This document shows, piece after piece, positions 25,412 to 32,568 of a stretch of DNA of 32,568 nucleotides (position 1 is its first letter; each line of letters opens with the position of its first letter). This DNA is from Betaproteobacteria bacterium (GTDB lineage Bacteria; Pseudomonadota; Gammaproteobacteria; Burkholderiales; SG8-39), in assembly GCA_025358705.1 (NCBI GenBank), contig JANYII010000319.1, positions 1-32,568 on the forward strand, read 5' to 3'. Made by a program: the position numbers and the translations under genes. Under the pieces are notes generated by a model. It was not told the DNA's origin. It did no database searches and saw only the letters and a program-made list of their open reading frames with translations.

Positions 25412-26215
25412 ATGGACGCAACCAAACTCGCAAAAGAACTTATCGACCTGCACGACCGTCCGCGGCAGGTGGCGCCGTTTAGCTCGCGCTTTCCGGGGCT
25501 TACGGCCGAAACCGGCTATGCCGCGGCGCGCCAGTTGCACGCCCATCGCCTGGCGCAGGGCTGGGTCCTGGCCGGCCGCAAGAACGGCTTCACCAACCGC
25601 GGCATCTGGGAGCGCTACGGCGTGAACGGCCCGATGTGGGGCGCTGTTTATGATCGGACTCTTGTTTTTTCCAAGGAAAATAAAGCAGTCGTATCGCTCG
25701 CGGGCCTGGAGCAACCCCGCATCGAGCCGGAGATCTGCTTCAAATTGAAGGCAGCCCCTGCGCGCACGAGAAACCCTGCGGTGCTGCTTGAATCCATCGA
25801 GTGGATCGCGCATTCCATCGAAATCGTCCAGTGCCACCACCCCGAATGGAAGATGGCGCTGGCTGATTGCACCGCGGACAACGCGCTGCACGGCCGGCTG
25901 ATCGTCGGCACGCCCGTGGCCGTGGAAAATATTGCTGGGCTAGCGGCGGCGCTTCCTCTCTTGAAAGTAAGTTTATTCAAAAATCAGAAAAAAATAGACC
26001 AAGGCGTGGGCGCCAACGTGCTCGACAGCCCGCTCCTGTCGCTCGCTTTCCTCGTGGAAATTCTTGCGGGGCAAAAAGACTCGCCGCCGCTGTCGGCAGG
26101 CGAAATCATCAGCACCGGCACGCTAACCGATGCGCATCCCGTGAAGGCCGGGGAGCGCTGGAGCACCGACCTGCACGGCTTCGCGGCGCGCGGCATGGAA
26201 ATAACATTTACATGA
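25412..26215 (+). CDS. 2-keto-4-pentenoate hydratase / fumarylacetoacetate hydrolase-family protein
   Basis: YGVNGPMWGAVYDRTLVF...RIEPEICFKLK...SIEIVQCHHPEWKMALADCTADNALHGRLIVG...GEIISTGTLTDAHPV. Confidence 0.88.
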   Translation: MDATKLAKELIDLHDRPRQVAPFSSRFPGLTAETGYAAARQLHAHRLAQGWVLAGRKNGFTNRGIWERYGVNGPMWGAVYDRTLVFSKENKAVVSLAGLEQPRIEPEICFKLKAAPARTRNPAVLLESIEWIAHSIEIVQCHHPEWKMALADCTADNALHGRLIVGTPVAVENIAGLAAALPLLKVSLFKNQKKIDQGVGANVLDSPLLSLAFLVEILAGQKDSPPLSAGEIISTGTLTDAHPVKAGERWSTDLHGFAARGMEITFT

Positions 26216-26225
26216 AAAGACCCGA

Positions 26226-27416
26226 TTGAATCGCCCCCTTCACGGAATCACGGTGGTCGGACTGGAGCAGGTGATCGCAGGACCGTTCTGCACGCGCCAG
26301 CTCGCCGAACTCGGCGCGCGCGTGATCAAGATCGAGCGCCCGGGCGGCGGCGATGCGGCTCGCGGCTACGACCGCACGGTGAAGGGGCAGTCTTCCCACT
26401 TTGTCTGGGTGAATCGTTCAAAGGAAAGCTTCGCTCTCGACGTCAAGCATCCCTCTGCAAAACCCGTACTCGAAAAACTTCTCGAAAAAGCCGACGTGTT
26501 CGTGCAGAACCTCGCCCCCGGAGCAGCGGAACGCCTCGGTCTTGGCGCGGCGGAACTACGCGCGAAGCACCCGAAACTCATCTGGTGCGGCATCTCGGGC
26601 TACGGCCCCGCCGGCCCCTACGCCGACAAGAAAGCCTACGACCTGCTGGTGCAATGCGAAGCGGGCCTGCTGTCGGTCACCGGCACGCCGGAACAGCCCG
26701 CCAAGGCGGGCATTCCGGTGGCGGACATCGCCGCCGGCATGTACGCCTTCTCCTCGATCCTCGCAGCGCTTTACCGGCGGCAAGCAGAGGGCGTCGGCGC
26801 CACGCTCGACATCACCATGTTCGAATCGCTCGGCGAGTGGATGGGCTTTCCTGCCTATTTCACCGCCTACGGCGGCGAGGCGCCGCCGCGCTCCGGCGCG
26901 CACCACGCCACCATCGTCCCCTACGGCCCGTTCAAGGCGGGGGACGGCGGCACGGTGTTCCTGTCGATCCAGAACGAACGGGAGTTCGAACGGTTTTGCG
27001 ACGTGGTTCTCCTGAATTCCGCCCTGAAGAATGATCCGCGATTTTCCGCCGGACCCGCGCGCGCCCAGAACCGCAATGCAATGCATGAGGAGATTGAAAG
27101 GGTATTTTCGAAAATTACCGCTGAGAAGATCCTCGAAAGGCTTGACAATGCGGACATCGCAAACGCGAAACTGAATTCGATGCAGGAGTTCTGGGATCAC
27201 CCGCAGCTCGAAGCACGCGAGCGCTGGCGCGAGGTCGGCACGCCCGCGGGCCCGGTCGAGGCGATGAAGCCGCCGTTCAACCTGGACGAGTTCGAGCCCC
27301 GCATGGACGCGGTGCCGGCGCTCGGCGCGCACAGCGCGGCGATTCTTGCAGAACTTGGTTTCAGTTCTATTGATATCGGGAAAATGAAGAGCGGAGGGAT
27401 CATCCATGAATCTTGA
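26226..27416 (+). CDS. CaiB/BaiF family CoA-transferase (family III)
   Basis: LHGITVVGLEQVIAGPFCTRQLAELGARVIKIERPGGGDAARGYD...FVWVNRSKESFALDVKHP; TTG start. Confidence 0.92.
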   Translation: MNRPLHGITVVGLEQVIAGPFCTRQLAELGARVIKIERPGGGDAARGYDRTVKGQSSHFVWVNRSKESFALDVKHPSAKPVLEKLLEKADVFVQNLAPGAAERLGLGAAELRAKHPKLIWCGISGYGPAGPYADKKAYDLLVQCEAGLLSVTGTPEQPAKAGIPVADIAAGMYAFSSILAALYRRQAEGVGATLDITMFESLGEWMGFPAYFTAYGGEAPPRSGAHHATIVPYGPFKAGDGGTVFLSIQNEREFERFCDVVLLNSALKNDPRFSAGPARAQNRNAMHEEIERVFSKITAEKILERLDNADIANAKLNSMQEFWDHPQLEARERWREVGTPAGPVEAMKPPFNLDEFEPRMDAVPALGAHSAAILAELGFSSIDIGKMKSGGIIHES

Positions 27417-28065
27417 AATCTATTTCGCCCCTGGCGCGTGCTCGTTCGTGCCGCACGTGGCGCTCGAAGCCATCAAGGCGGCCACCGGCCAGGCCTTCGA
27501 GCCGAAACTCGTCAAGCTGCACAAGGGCGAGCACCGCACGCCCGAATACCTGGCGATGAATCCGAACGGCCAGGTGCCGGTGCTGGTGGCCGATGGCAAG
27601 CCGCTCACGCAGATCGTCGCAATCTGCGACTTCCTCGACCGCAGCTTTCCCAAGGCGGGCCTGCTGCCGACGGAACCGTGGGCGCGCTCGCAGGCGCTGT
27701 CGCTACTCGCGTGGATGAACAACACCGTCCACCCCACCTTTACGCGCGTATTTCGCACCTCCGAGTTCGCCGAAAGCGAAACGGCGCAGGCGGAAGTGAA
27801 AAAAATCGCCGCGGCGAAATACCGCACGCTCCTTGAACGCATCCAGGGATGGGCGGCGACGGCGAAGCCCTACTGGTTCGGAGACAGAATCGCATTCCAC
27901 GACGCCTATGCCTTTACGCTGCTGCGCTGGGGCGGCATGGCGGGCGTCGATCCGAAGTCGCTGCCCGGCTACCTCGCGTACGTGGAGCGGGTCACGGCCG
28001 CGGCGCCGGTCGCTACGGTGCTTGAGCGCGAGAGGATAAAGCTGGATACCTACAAAGCGGCCTAG
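27406..28065 (+). CDS. Glutathione S-transferase family protein
   Basis: MNLEIYFAPGACSFVPHVALEAI...YLAMNPNGQVPVLVADGKPLTQIVAICDFLDRSFP. Confidence 0.92.
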   Translation: MNLEIYFAPGACSFVPHVALEAIKAATGQAFEPKLVKLHKGEHRTPEYLAMNPNGQVPVLVADGKPLTQIVAICDFLDRSFPKAGLLPTEPWARSQALSLLAWMNNTVHPTFTRVFRTSEFAESETAQAEVKKIAAAKYRTLLERIQGWAATAKPYWFGDRIAFHDAYAFTLLRWGGMAGVDPKSLPGYLAYVERVTAAAPVATVLERERIKLDTYKAA

Positions 28066-28946
28066 CGGATCGGTTTTCCCGCTCTGAGCGCGAGCCACCC
28101 CTTGGCGACGCGATAGATGAACCATAGTGCCGCGGCCAGCAGCACCGCGAAGCCCACGAGGATCACCGAGGTGACGGTGCCAATCACGCCCCAGAGCAGC
28201 AACCACCAGAAAGTGCGGATCTGCCAGCGGTAGTGGGACTCGAGCCAGGTACCCGCCGCCTCGTCGCGTTTCAGGTAGGCGACCACCAGGCCACCGACCA
28301 GCGTGATGCCCGTGAGGATCGACGCCGAGTACAGGGCGTAGACCAGCGTCGCCATGTCGCGCAGTTCCTTGTGTACGTCGGTCGCGCCGGGCGCCGCGCC
28401 CGCGATCGTTTCCGATCTCGGCGCCGCGGGCCCGCTCGCACTTAGCGCCCAGACGAGGAGGCCGATTCCGAGGCCAATGCCAAGCAGCGCCAGCAGCACC
28501 GCGCCGCCGATCGACCACAGCATGCGCCCCATGAAATCGGGCGTCACCGCGATCACGATCGCCGGGAACGGTCCATCGAGCACGACCGTGTAGCGCCCGG
28601 CGACGGGCGCCTCGAAGCGGCCCACCGCCAGCTTTTCCACGTCGCCGCCCTTCCAGGACATCGACCCGGCGGAGCCGACCGGCAACGGCGGTCCATCGGG
28701 ACCACGGACCGTGAAGCGCGCACCGGCGGGCAGGCCGGCGTCCGAACGGTAGGTGCGGTTCTCGAAGGTGGTGCGGTACTCGTGCCAGATGACGTAGCGT
28801 CCAGGCGACGCCACCTCGACAGTTCCCGCCCCCGGCGCGAGAAATCGCACGGGTTCGCCCAAGGCCAGGAAGGCCGACACGGCCAGGAAGGCCGCGCCCG
28901 CGAGACCGGCTGCCGCGACCGCGGCAGCCGCCATGTAGCGCTTCAA
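28062..28946 (-). CDS. Membrane protein: N-terminal TM plus extracytoplasmic beta-rich segment, C-terminal COG3671/DUF4870-like membrane domain
   Basis: C-terminal YALYSASILTGITLVGGLVVAYLKRDEAAGTWLESHYRWQIRTFWWLLLWGVIGTVTSVILVGFAVLLAAALWFIYRVAKGWLAL resembles COG3671; N-terminal SPGRYVIWHEYRTTFENRTY...GRYTVVLDGP looks like a beta-sandwich. Confidence 0.75.
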   Translation of the reverse strand: MKRYMAAAAVAAAGLAGAAFLAVSAFLALGEPVRFLAPGAGTVEVASPGRYVIWHEYRTTFENRTYRSDAGLPAGARFTVRGPDGPPLPVGSAGSMSWKGGDVEKLAVGRFEAPVAGRYTVVLDGPFPAIVIAVTPDFMGRMLWSIGGAVLLALLGIGLGIGLLVWALSASGPAAPRSETIAGAAPGATDVHKELRDMATLVYALYSASILTGITLVGGLVVAYLKRDEAAGTWLESHYRWQIRTFWWLLLWGVIGTVTSVILVGFAVLLAAALWFIYRVAKGWLALRAGKPIR

Positions 28947-28947
28947 C

Positions 28948-29169
28948 TCAGTTGAACTTGAGCGTATTGCCTTCGCTGTCGGTGAACTTCTGCAGGATGA
29001 TCATGATCATGTCGATCAGCGCCCAGATGCCCAGGCCGCCGAACGTGACCAGCATCAGCACGCCTGTCCCGATCTTGCCCACATAGAACCGGTGCACACC
29101 CAGGATGCCGATGAAGAAGCACAACAGCAAAGCCACGGTATTGTTCTTGTCGCTGGTACCGTCCGCCAT
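28948..29169 (-). CDS. TM2 domain-containing protein
   Basis: KNNTVALLLCFFIGILGVHRFYVGKIGTGVLMLVTFGGLGIWALIDMIMIILQKFTDSEGN. Confidence 0.92.
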   Translation of the reverse strand: MADGTSDKNNTVALLLCFFIGILGVHRFYVGKIGTGVLMLVTFGGLGIWALIDMIMIILQKFTDSEGNTLKFN

Positions 29170-29221
29170 GAGAGTCTCCCCTTGTGAGCGGCATTGCGCC
29201 GCGGGGGAAGTCTAGGCCGAT

Positions 29222-30340
29222 TCAGGTCTTTTTGCCGACCTCGATGCCGGCCGCGCGCGCGAGATCCCGGTGCACCCGGGCGACCCGCTCCACCTCGCCC
29301 TTGGCGGGGAAGCGCTCGTAGAAACCCTCGTCGCGGAACATCTTGCCCATCTCGGACCAAGGCTTGAGCCGCTCTTCCCAGCGCGCCAGGCGCCCGGCCT
29401 CGGGGCCGTCGTCCTCGCGCGTGAGGTCGGCGCATACCCGGATCATCGCCTTGATGGTGACCGGCCGGGTAACCATGTACCCATCCCTGCCCCAGGCTGA
29501 TTCCCCGAACGACGACTTCGCCGCCTTGAAGAAATCGCGCACCAACCCGTAGTAGCGCGGCACTTCCTTCGAGCTGCCGCCCGCGAGCTGTATCGAGCGC
29601 CACTTGCCGCGCACCCAGCGGTGCAGTTCATTGAACAGCTCCGCCTGCAACACCCACTTGTCGCGCTGGCTCCTGCCCCCGAGCCGGTTGATGCGGTAGC
29701 GCAGCGGGCTGTCGCCTTCGCTATAGAGCTTCTGCACCAGGCGCGCGGCAAACTTGCGGTCGGGCGCCGCCCACGACACCTGCTCGTACAGGTCGATCAG
29801 GTGGCTCTTGTTGATGCGCGTCGGGGTGGAATTGATGATGACGAACATCTCGGCGGCGAAGTCTTCGCTGCGGCCGTCGAAAATGATGCAGGGCACGCTG
29901 ATGGTGGAGGCGTCCTGCGGCCGTTCCTGCATGTAGAAATGCAGCGCGGCGAGCCGGTGCTGGCCGTCGATGATGAGGAACTTGGTGGTCGGTTCCGACA
30001 GGTGGCCCGAGCCGTCGCCGTCCGAGCGGAAATTCAGCTTCTCGCTGGTATAGAGCAGCACCGTGCCGGGAATCGCGGGCTGGGACACCGCGGTTTCATA
30101 GAAATTGGTGAGCTGGCGCACCTTGGCGCGCGACAGGCCGCGCTGGAAGGCGCCATCTGTACGCTCGATCTTGGAGATGAACTGGGCGACATCGTCGTCC
30201 TGCGAGATGCGCGCCGCGGCGATCTCCTCGCCGTCGCCGTAGAAACGGCTGATGAAGCGCACCTTGGCCAGCAGGTCTTTCGCCCGGTATGCGGCGAAAT
30301 AGAAGATCCCGTCCTTCTGGCGAATCTGTGTCGCGTGCAT
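29222..30340 (-). CDS. DGQHR domain-containing protein (DndB-like superfamily)
   Basis: KFLIIDGQHRLAALHFYMQ (DGQHR at 29954-29968) and FVIINSTPTRINKSHLIDLYEQ; no dnd/dpd genes in the window. Confidence 0.88.
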   Translation of the reverse strand: MHATQIRQKDGIFYFAAYRAKDLLAKVRFISRFYGDGEEIAAARISQDDDVAQFISKIERTDGAFQRGLSRAKVRQLTNFYETAVSQPAIPGTVLLYTSEKLNFRSDGDGSGHLSEPTTKFLIIDGQHRLAALHFYMQERPQDASTISVPCIIFDGRSEDFAAEMFVIINSTPTRINKSHLIDLYEQVSWAAPDRKFAARLVQKLYSEGDSPLRYRINRLGGRSQRDKWVLQAELFNELHRWVRGKWRSIQLAGGSSKEVPRYYGLVRDFFKAAKSSFGESAWGRDGYMVTRPVTIKAMIRVCADLTREDDGPEAGRLARWEERLKPWSEMGKMFRDEGFYERFPAKGEVERVARVHRDLARAAGIEVGKKT

Positions 30341-30403
30341 CGCCTCTCCCCTGGCGCTGACCCACCCCTCCGGCAGGCAGTGCCGGGCAGAAATATACCT
30401 GAT

Positions 30404-31180
30404 TCAGCCCGGACAGGCGGGGAGCATGATGGCCTGGAGGACCTCGCCGGTAGCGCGGTTTTGCACGAAAGCGACCACTCCGGAGTGTCCCGGAACCGCT
30501 TTGGGCAGCAGGGGCAGCAGGTGGCGCTCGGCGAGCTTTCCGCCTTTGAATTCCACGGGGCCGGCCCACTGCAGGACGACATAGTCATGGGGCAGGGATT
30601 TGCCGCGGTTTTCGCCTGCTTTTACCTCTGAAAGCAGCTTGTTTTCATAGGCGCCGAGGAAAAGCGCGAACTCCGGGCTGGGCGACGCCCCCAGGAGCTC
30701 CGCGGCGGCTTCGACCTCGAAGGCGTCCTTGCGAAGCGTATTCAGGGTCAGCGAAATCCGAGCCTTTGCCGGTTGGGCATTGATTTTCGATACCGCCTGC
30801 TCGAAGGCCCCGTCACTCCAGCGACGAAAATCCTGCCCCTGCAGCAGCACCTGCGGCGTGTAGATCGCAGCCGCGCGCGCCAGCTTCGCCATCTTGCGCT
30901 GGCGCGCCGAATGCGCCTCGCGCGCATAGGGGTCCTTCCAGCCGATGTAGTCCCAGTAGTCCACGTGCAGGGCGATGGGCACCACGCGGTCCGGGGCAAA
31001 ACCCTTCGGACCCAGGGACGAGAGCCAGCGGTCGGCCGGCGGGCAGCTGTCGCAGCCCTCGGAGGTATAGAGCTCGACCAAGGCCACGGTCTTTTCAGAT
31101 GATTTTGCGGTGCATTGCGCGGCCTGCGCTGTACCCATGGACAGAGCCAATGCTGCGAGCAGGAGGAGTTTCATGCGCAT
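30404..31180 (-). CDS. DUF1223 domain-containing (thioredoxin-like) secreted protein
   Basis: Signal peptide; VALVELYTSEGCDSCPPADRWLSSL... IALHVDYWDYIGWKDPYA... YTPQVLLQGQDFRRW. Confidence 0.92.
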   Translation of the reverse strand: MRMKLLLLAALALSMGTAQAAQCTAKSSEKTVALVELYTSEGCDSCPPADRWLSSLGPKGFAPDRVVPIALHVDYWDYIGWKDPYAREAHSARQRKMAKLARAAAIYTPQVLLQGQDFRRWSDGAFEQAVSKINAQPAKARISLTLNTLRKDAFEVEAAAELLGASPSPEFALFLGAYENKLLSEVKAGENRGKSLPHDYVVLQWAGPVEFKGGKLAERHLLPLLPKAVPGHSGVVAFVQNRATGEVLQAIMLPACPG

Positions 31181-31232
31181 AGGTCGAAACAGCCTGCGCT
31201 CAGCTTACGCCCCGCCTCGATAATGACGCCCC

Positions 31233-32393
31233 ATGCCGAGCCACCTCCCCTACTTCCTGGCCTCGTTCACCTGGAACTATGGCCTGGGCATGACCTGGCT
31301 GGTGGTGCCGCTCTACGCCTATTCCAAAGGCCTCTCCGGGGCTGAAATCGGCATCCTGTTCTCCCTGCCCTCGGTGGCCCAGCTGGCCATCAACCTGGTC
31401 GGCGGGGCCTACGTGGACCGATTCGGCGGCCGGCGCATCATGCTCGCCTCCTCGGTGCTGCTCGCCGCCGGGGCGGCGGCCATGCCCTTCGCGCAAGGCT
31501 TCTGGTCGCTGTTCTTCGCCCAGTCCGTGCTGGTGCTGGCGCGCGCGACCTTCTGGCCCGCGAACTGGTCCATCGCCGCCGACCTGCCGGGAGAGCGCGG
31601 TGTGCAGGCCGGGCGCCTGAACGCGATCACCAACCTGGGCCAGATCCTCGGCAACGGCTGCTGCGGCTTCATCCTCGCCTACGGCGGCTTTGGCGCCACC
31701 TTCGCGGTGCTGGCGGCGATGGGGGTAGCGGCGCTGCTGCTGGGCTTCGCCACGCCGCGGGTGCCGCGCGCCGTGGTGCCCGGGCAGCGCCTGTTCGGCA
31801 ACTACCTCGTGCTCATGCGCGTGCCCGTCCTCTACTACGGCATCCTCTGCGCCTACCTCTCGGCACTGCCGTTCTCGCTTTCGATGTCGTTCTACCCGCT
31901 GCTGCTGCAGCACTTCGGCTACGGTGCGGAGGCCTCGGGGGTGCTGCTCGCGCTGCGCGCGGTGGGAGGTATCGCCTCCGGCCTCGTAGTCGCACGCTTC
32001 GTGCACACCGGGCCCGCCAGCCCCTGGCCGGTGATCGCGGGGCTCGCCGTGGCGCTCGCGGTATTCCTGCAGCCGCTCGCGAGCCATTGGACCGCGGTGG
32101 GGGTGTTCCTACTCGCTTCCGGGTTGGGTTCCGGCATCATGACCATCTACTTCCAGGTCACCATGGCCGAAGTCGTGGCGCCCGAAATGCGCGGCTCGGC
32201 GATGGCGCTGGGCGGGCTGGGATGGGGCCTGTCGCACCTCACCACGCCGCTGGTGATGGGCCTGCTGGCCGACCAGTACGGCGTCATTGCCGGGTTCTAT
32301 CTCCTCGGCGGAATGGCGCTGGTGACCGTGGTGTTCATCGGATTCCTGCGGCGCTGGGCCTTCGCCAGCACGAAGCTGGCTACAGCAGGATAA
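31233..32393 (+). CDS. MFS transporter
   Basis: About 12 hydrophobic segments; LVGGAYVDRFGGRRIMLASSVLLAAGAAAMPFAQ loop motif. Confidence 0.92.
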   Translation: MPSHLPYFLASFTWNYGLGMTWLVVPLYAYSKGLSGAEIGILFSLPSVAQLAINLVGGAYVDRFGGRRIMLASSVLLAAGAAAMPFAQGFWSLFFAQSVLVLARATFWPANWSIAADLPGERGVQAGRLNAITNLGQILGNGCCGFILAYGGFGATFAVLAAMGVAALLLGFATPRVPRAVVPGQRLFGNYLVLMRVPVLYYGILCAYLSALPFSLSMSFYPLLLQHFGYGAEASGVLLALRAVGGIASGLVVARFVHTGPASPWPVIAGLAVALAVFLQPLASHWTAVGVFLLASGLGSGIMTIYFQVTMAEVVAPEMRGSAMALGGLGWGLSHLTTPLVMGLLADQYGVIAGFYLLGGMALVTVVFIGFLRRWAFASTKLATAG

Positions 32394-32568
32394 CGGCCAG
32401 GTACTGGACCAGCAGCCAGGCGGCCAGCAGCCCGATGGCAATAGTCAGCATGCGACGGTGTTTTTCGAAGGCCTGCTTCAGTTCGGCCGGTATCCCGTCA
32501 CCGACCAGCCGCGGCGCCTGCGTCAGGTACAGGAAAATCAGGAGAGCACCGACCGTCGTCGCGAAGAG
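32380..32568 (-). CDS. Membrane protein, C-terminal part only
   Basis: Reverse frame open to window edge: LFATTVGALLIFLYLTQAPRLVGDGIPAELKQAFEKHRRMLTIAIGLLAAWLLVQYLAVILL*; overlaps the MFS stop by 14 bp. Confidence 0.55.
   Translation of the reverse strand, partial: LFATTVGALLIFLYLTQAPRLVGDGIPAELKQAFEKHRRMLTIAIGLLAAWLLVQYLAVILL

Noticed and set aside
29621-30631. 336-aa plus-strand ORF opposite the DGQHR and DUF1223 genes
   Set aside because: Shadow ORF covering two minus-strand genes with clear motifs.
1-32568. Mobile element, prophage, tRNA or CRISPR signatures
   Set aside because: No transposase, integrase, phage structural genes, tRNA-like cloverleaf or direct-repeat arrays recognised on reading both strands.

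Overview
GC-rich bacterial chromosomal window, probably betaproteobacterial/Burkholderiales-like (inferred from four Bug/TctC solute-binding proteins and overall gene style). It is densely coding. I see no tRNA, rRNA, CRISPR array, IS element or phage genes. From left to right: MCE/MlaD (partial) and MlaE permease; IlvD/Edd dehydratase followed by a small GNAT-like remnant; GFA/CENP-V protein; DUF1127 protein and SAM methyltransferase divergent from an AraC regulator; DUF1801; a LemA-TPM-TPM operon; Ldh-family oxidoreductase; divergent Bug/TctC genes followed by HpaI-type aldolase and 2-hydroxyacid dehydrogenase; an iron module (bfr, bfd, Fur-like bidirectional promoter, hemP, tonB, exbB, exbD, cytochrome c-FTR1 fusion, PepSY, cytochrome b561, TonB-dependent receptor); two tandem Bug/TctC genes; VOC; SPFH and NfeD; hydratase, CaiB CoA-transferase and GST; a membrane protein with a COG3671-like C-terminus and a TM2 protein; an orphan DGQHR-domain (DndB-like) protein; DUF1223; MFS transporter; and a partial membrane protein. 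The best candidates for something less described are the cytochrome c-FTR1/PepSY/cytochrome b561 iron-import arrangement, the orphan DGQHR gene next to the TM2/COG3671 pair, and several sequence-level oddities: AT-rich patches inside conserved enzymes, a duplicated bfr C-terminus, intercistronic hairpins, and a repeated 14-bp promoter-like motif.
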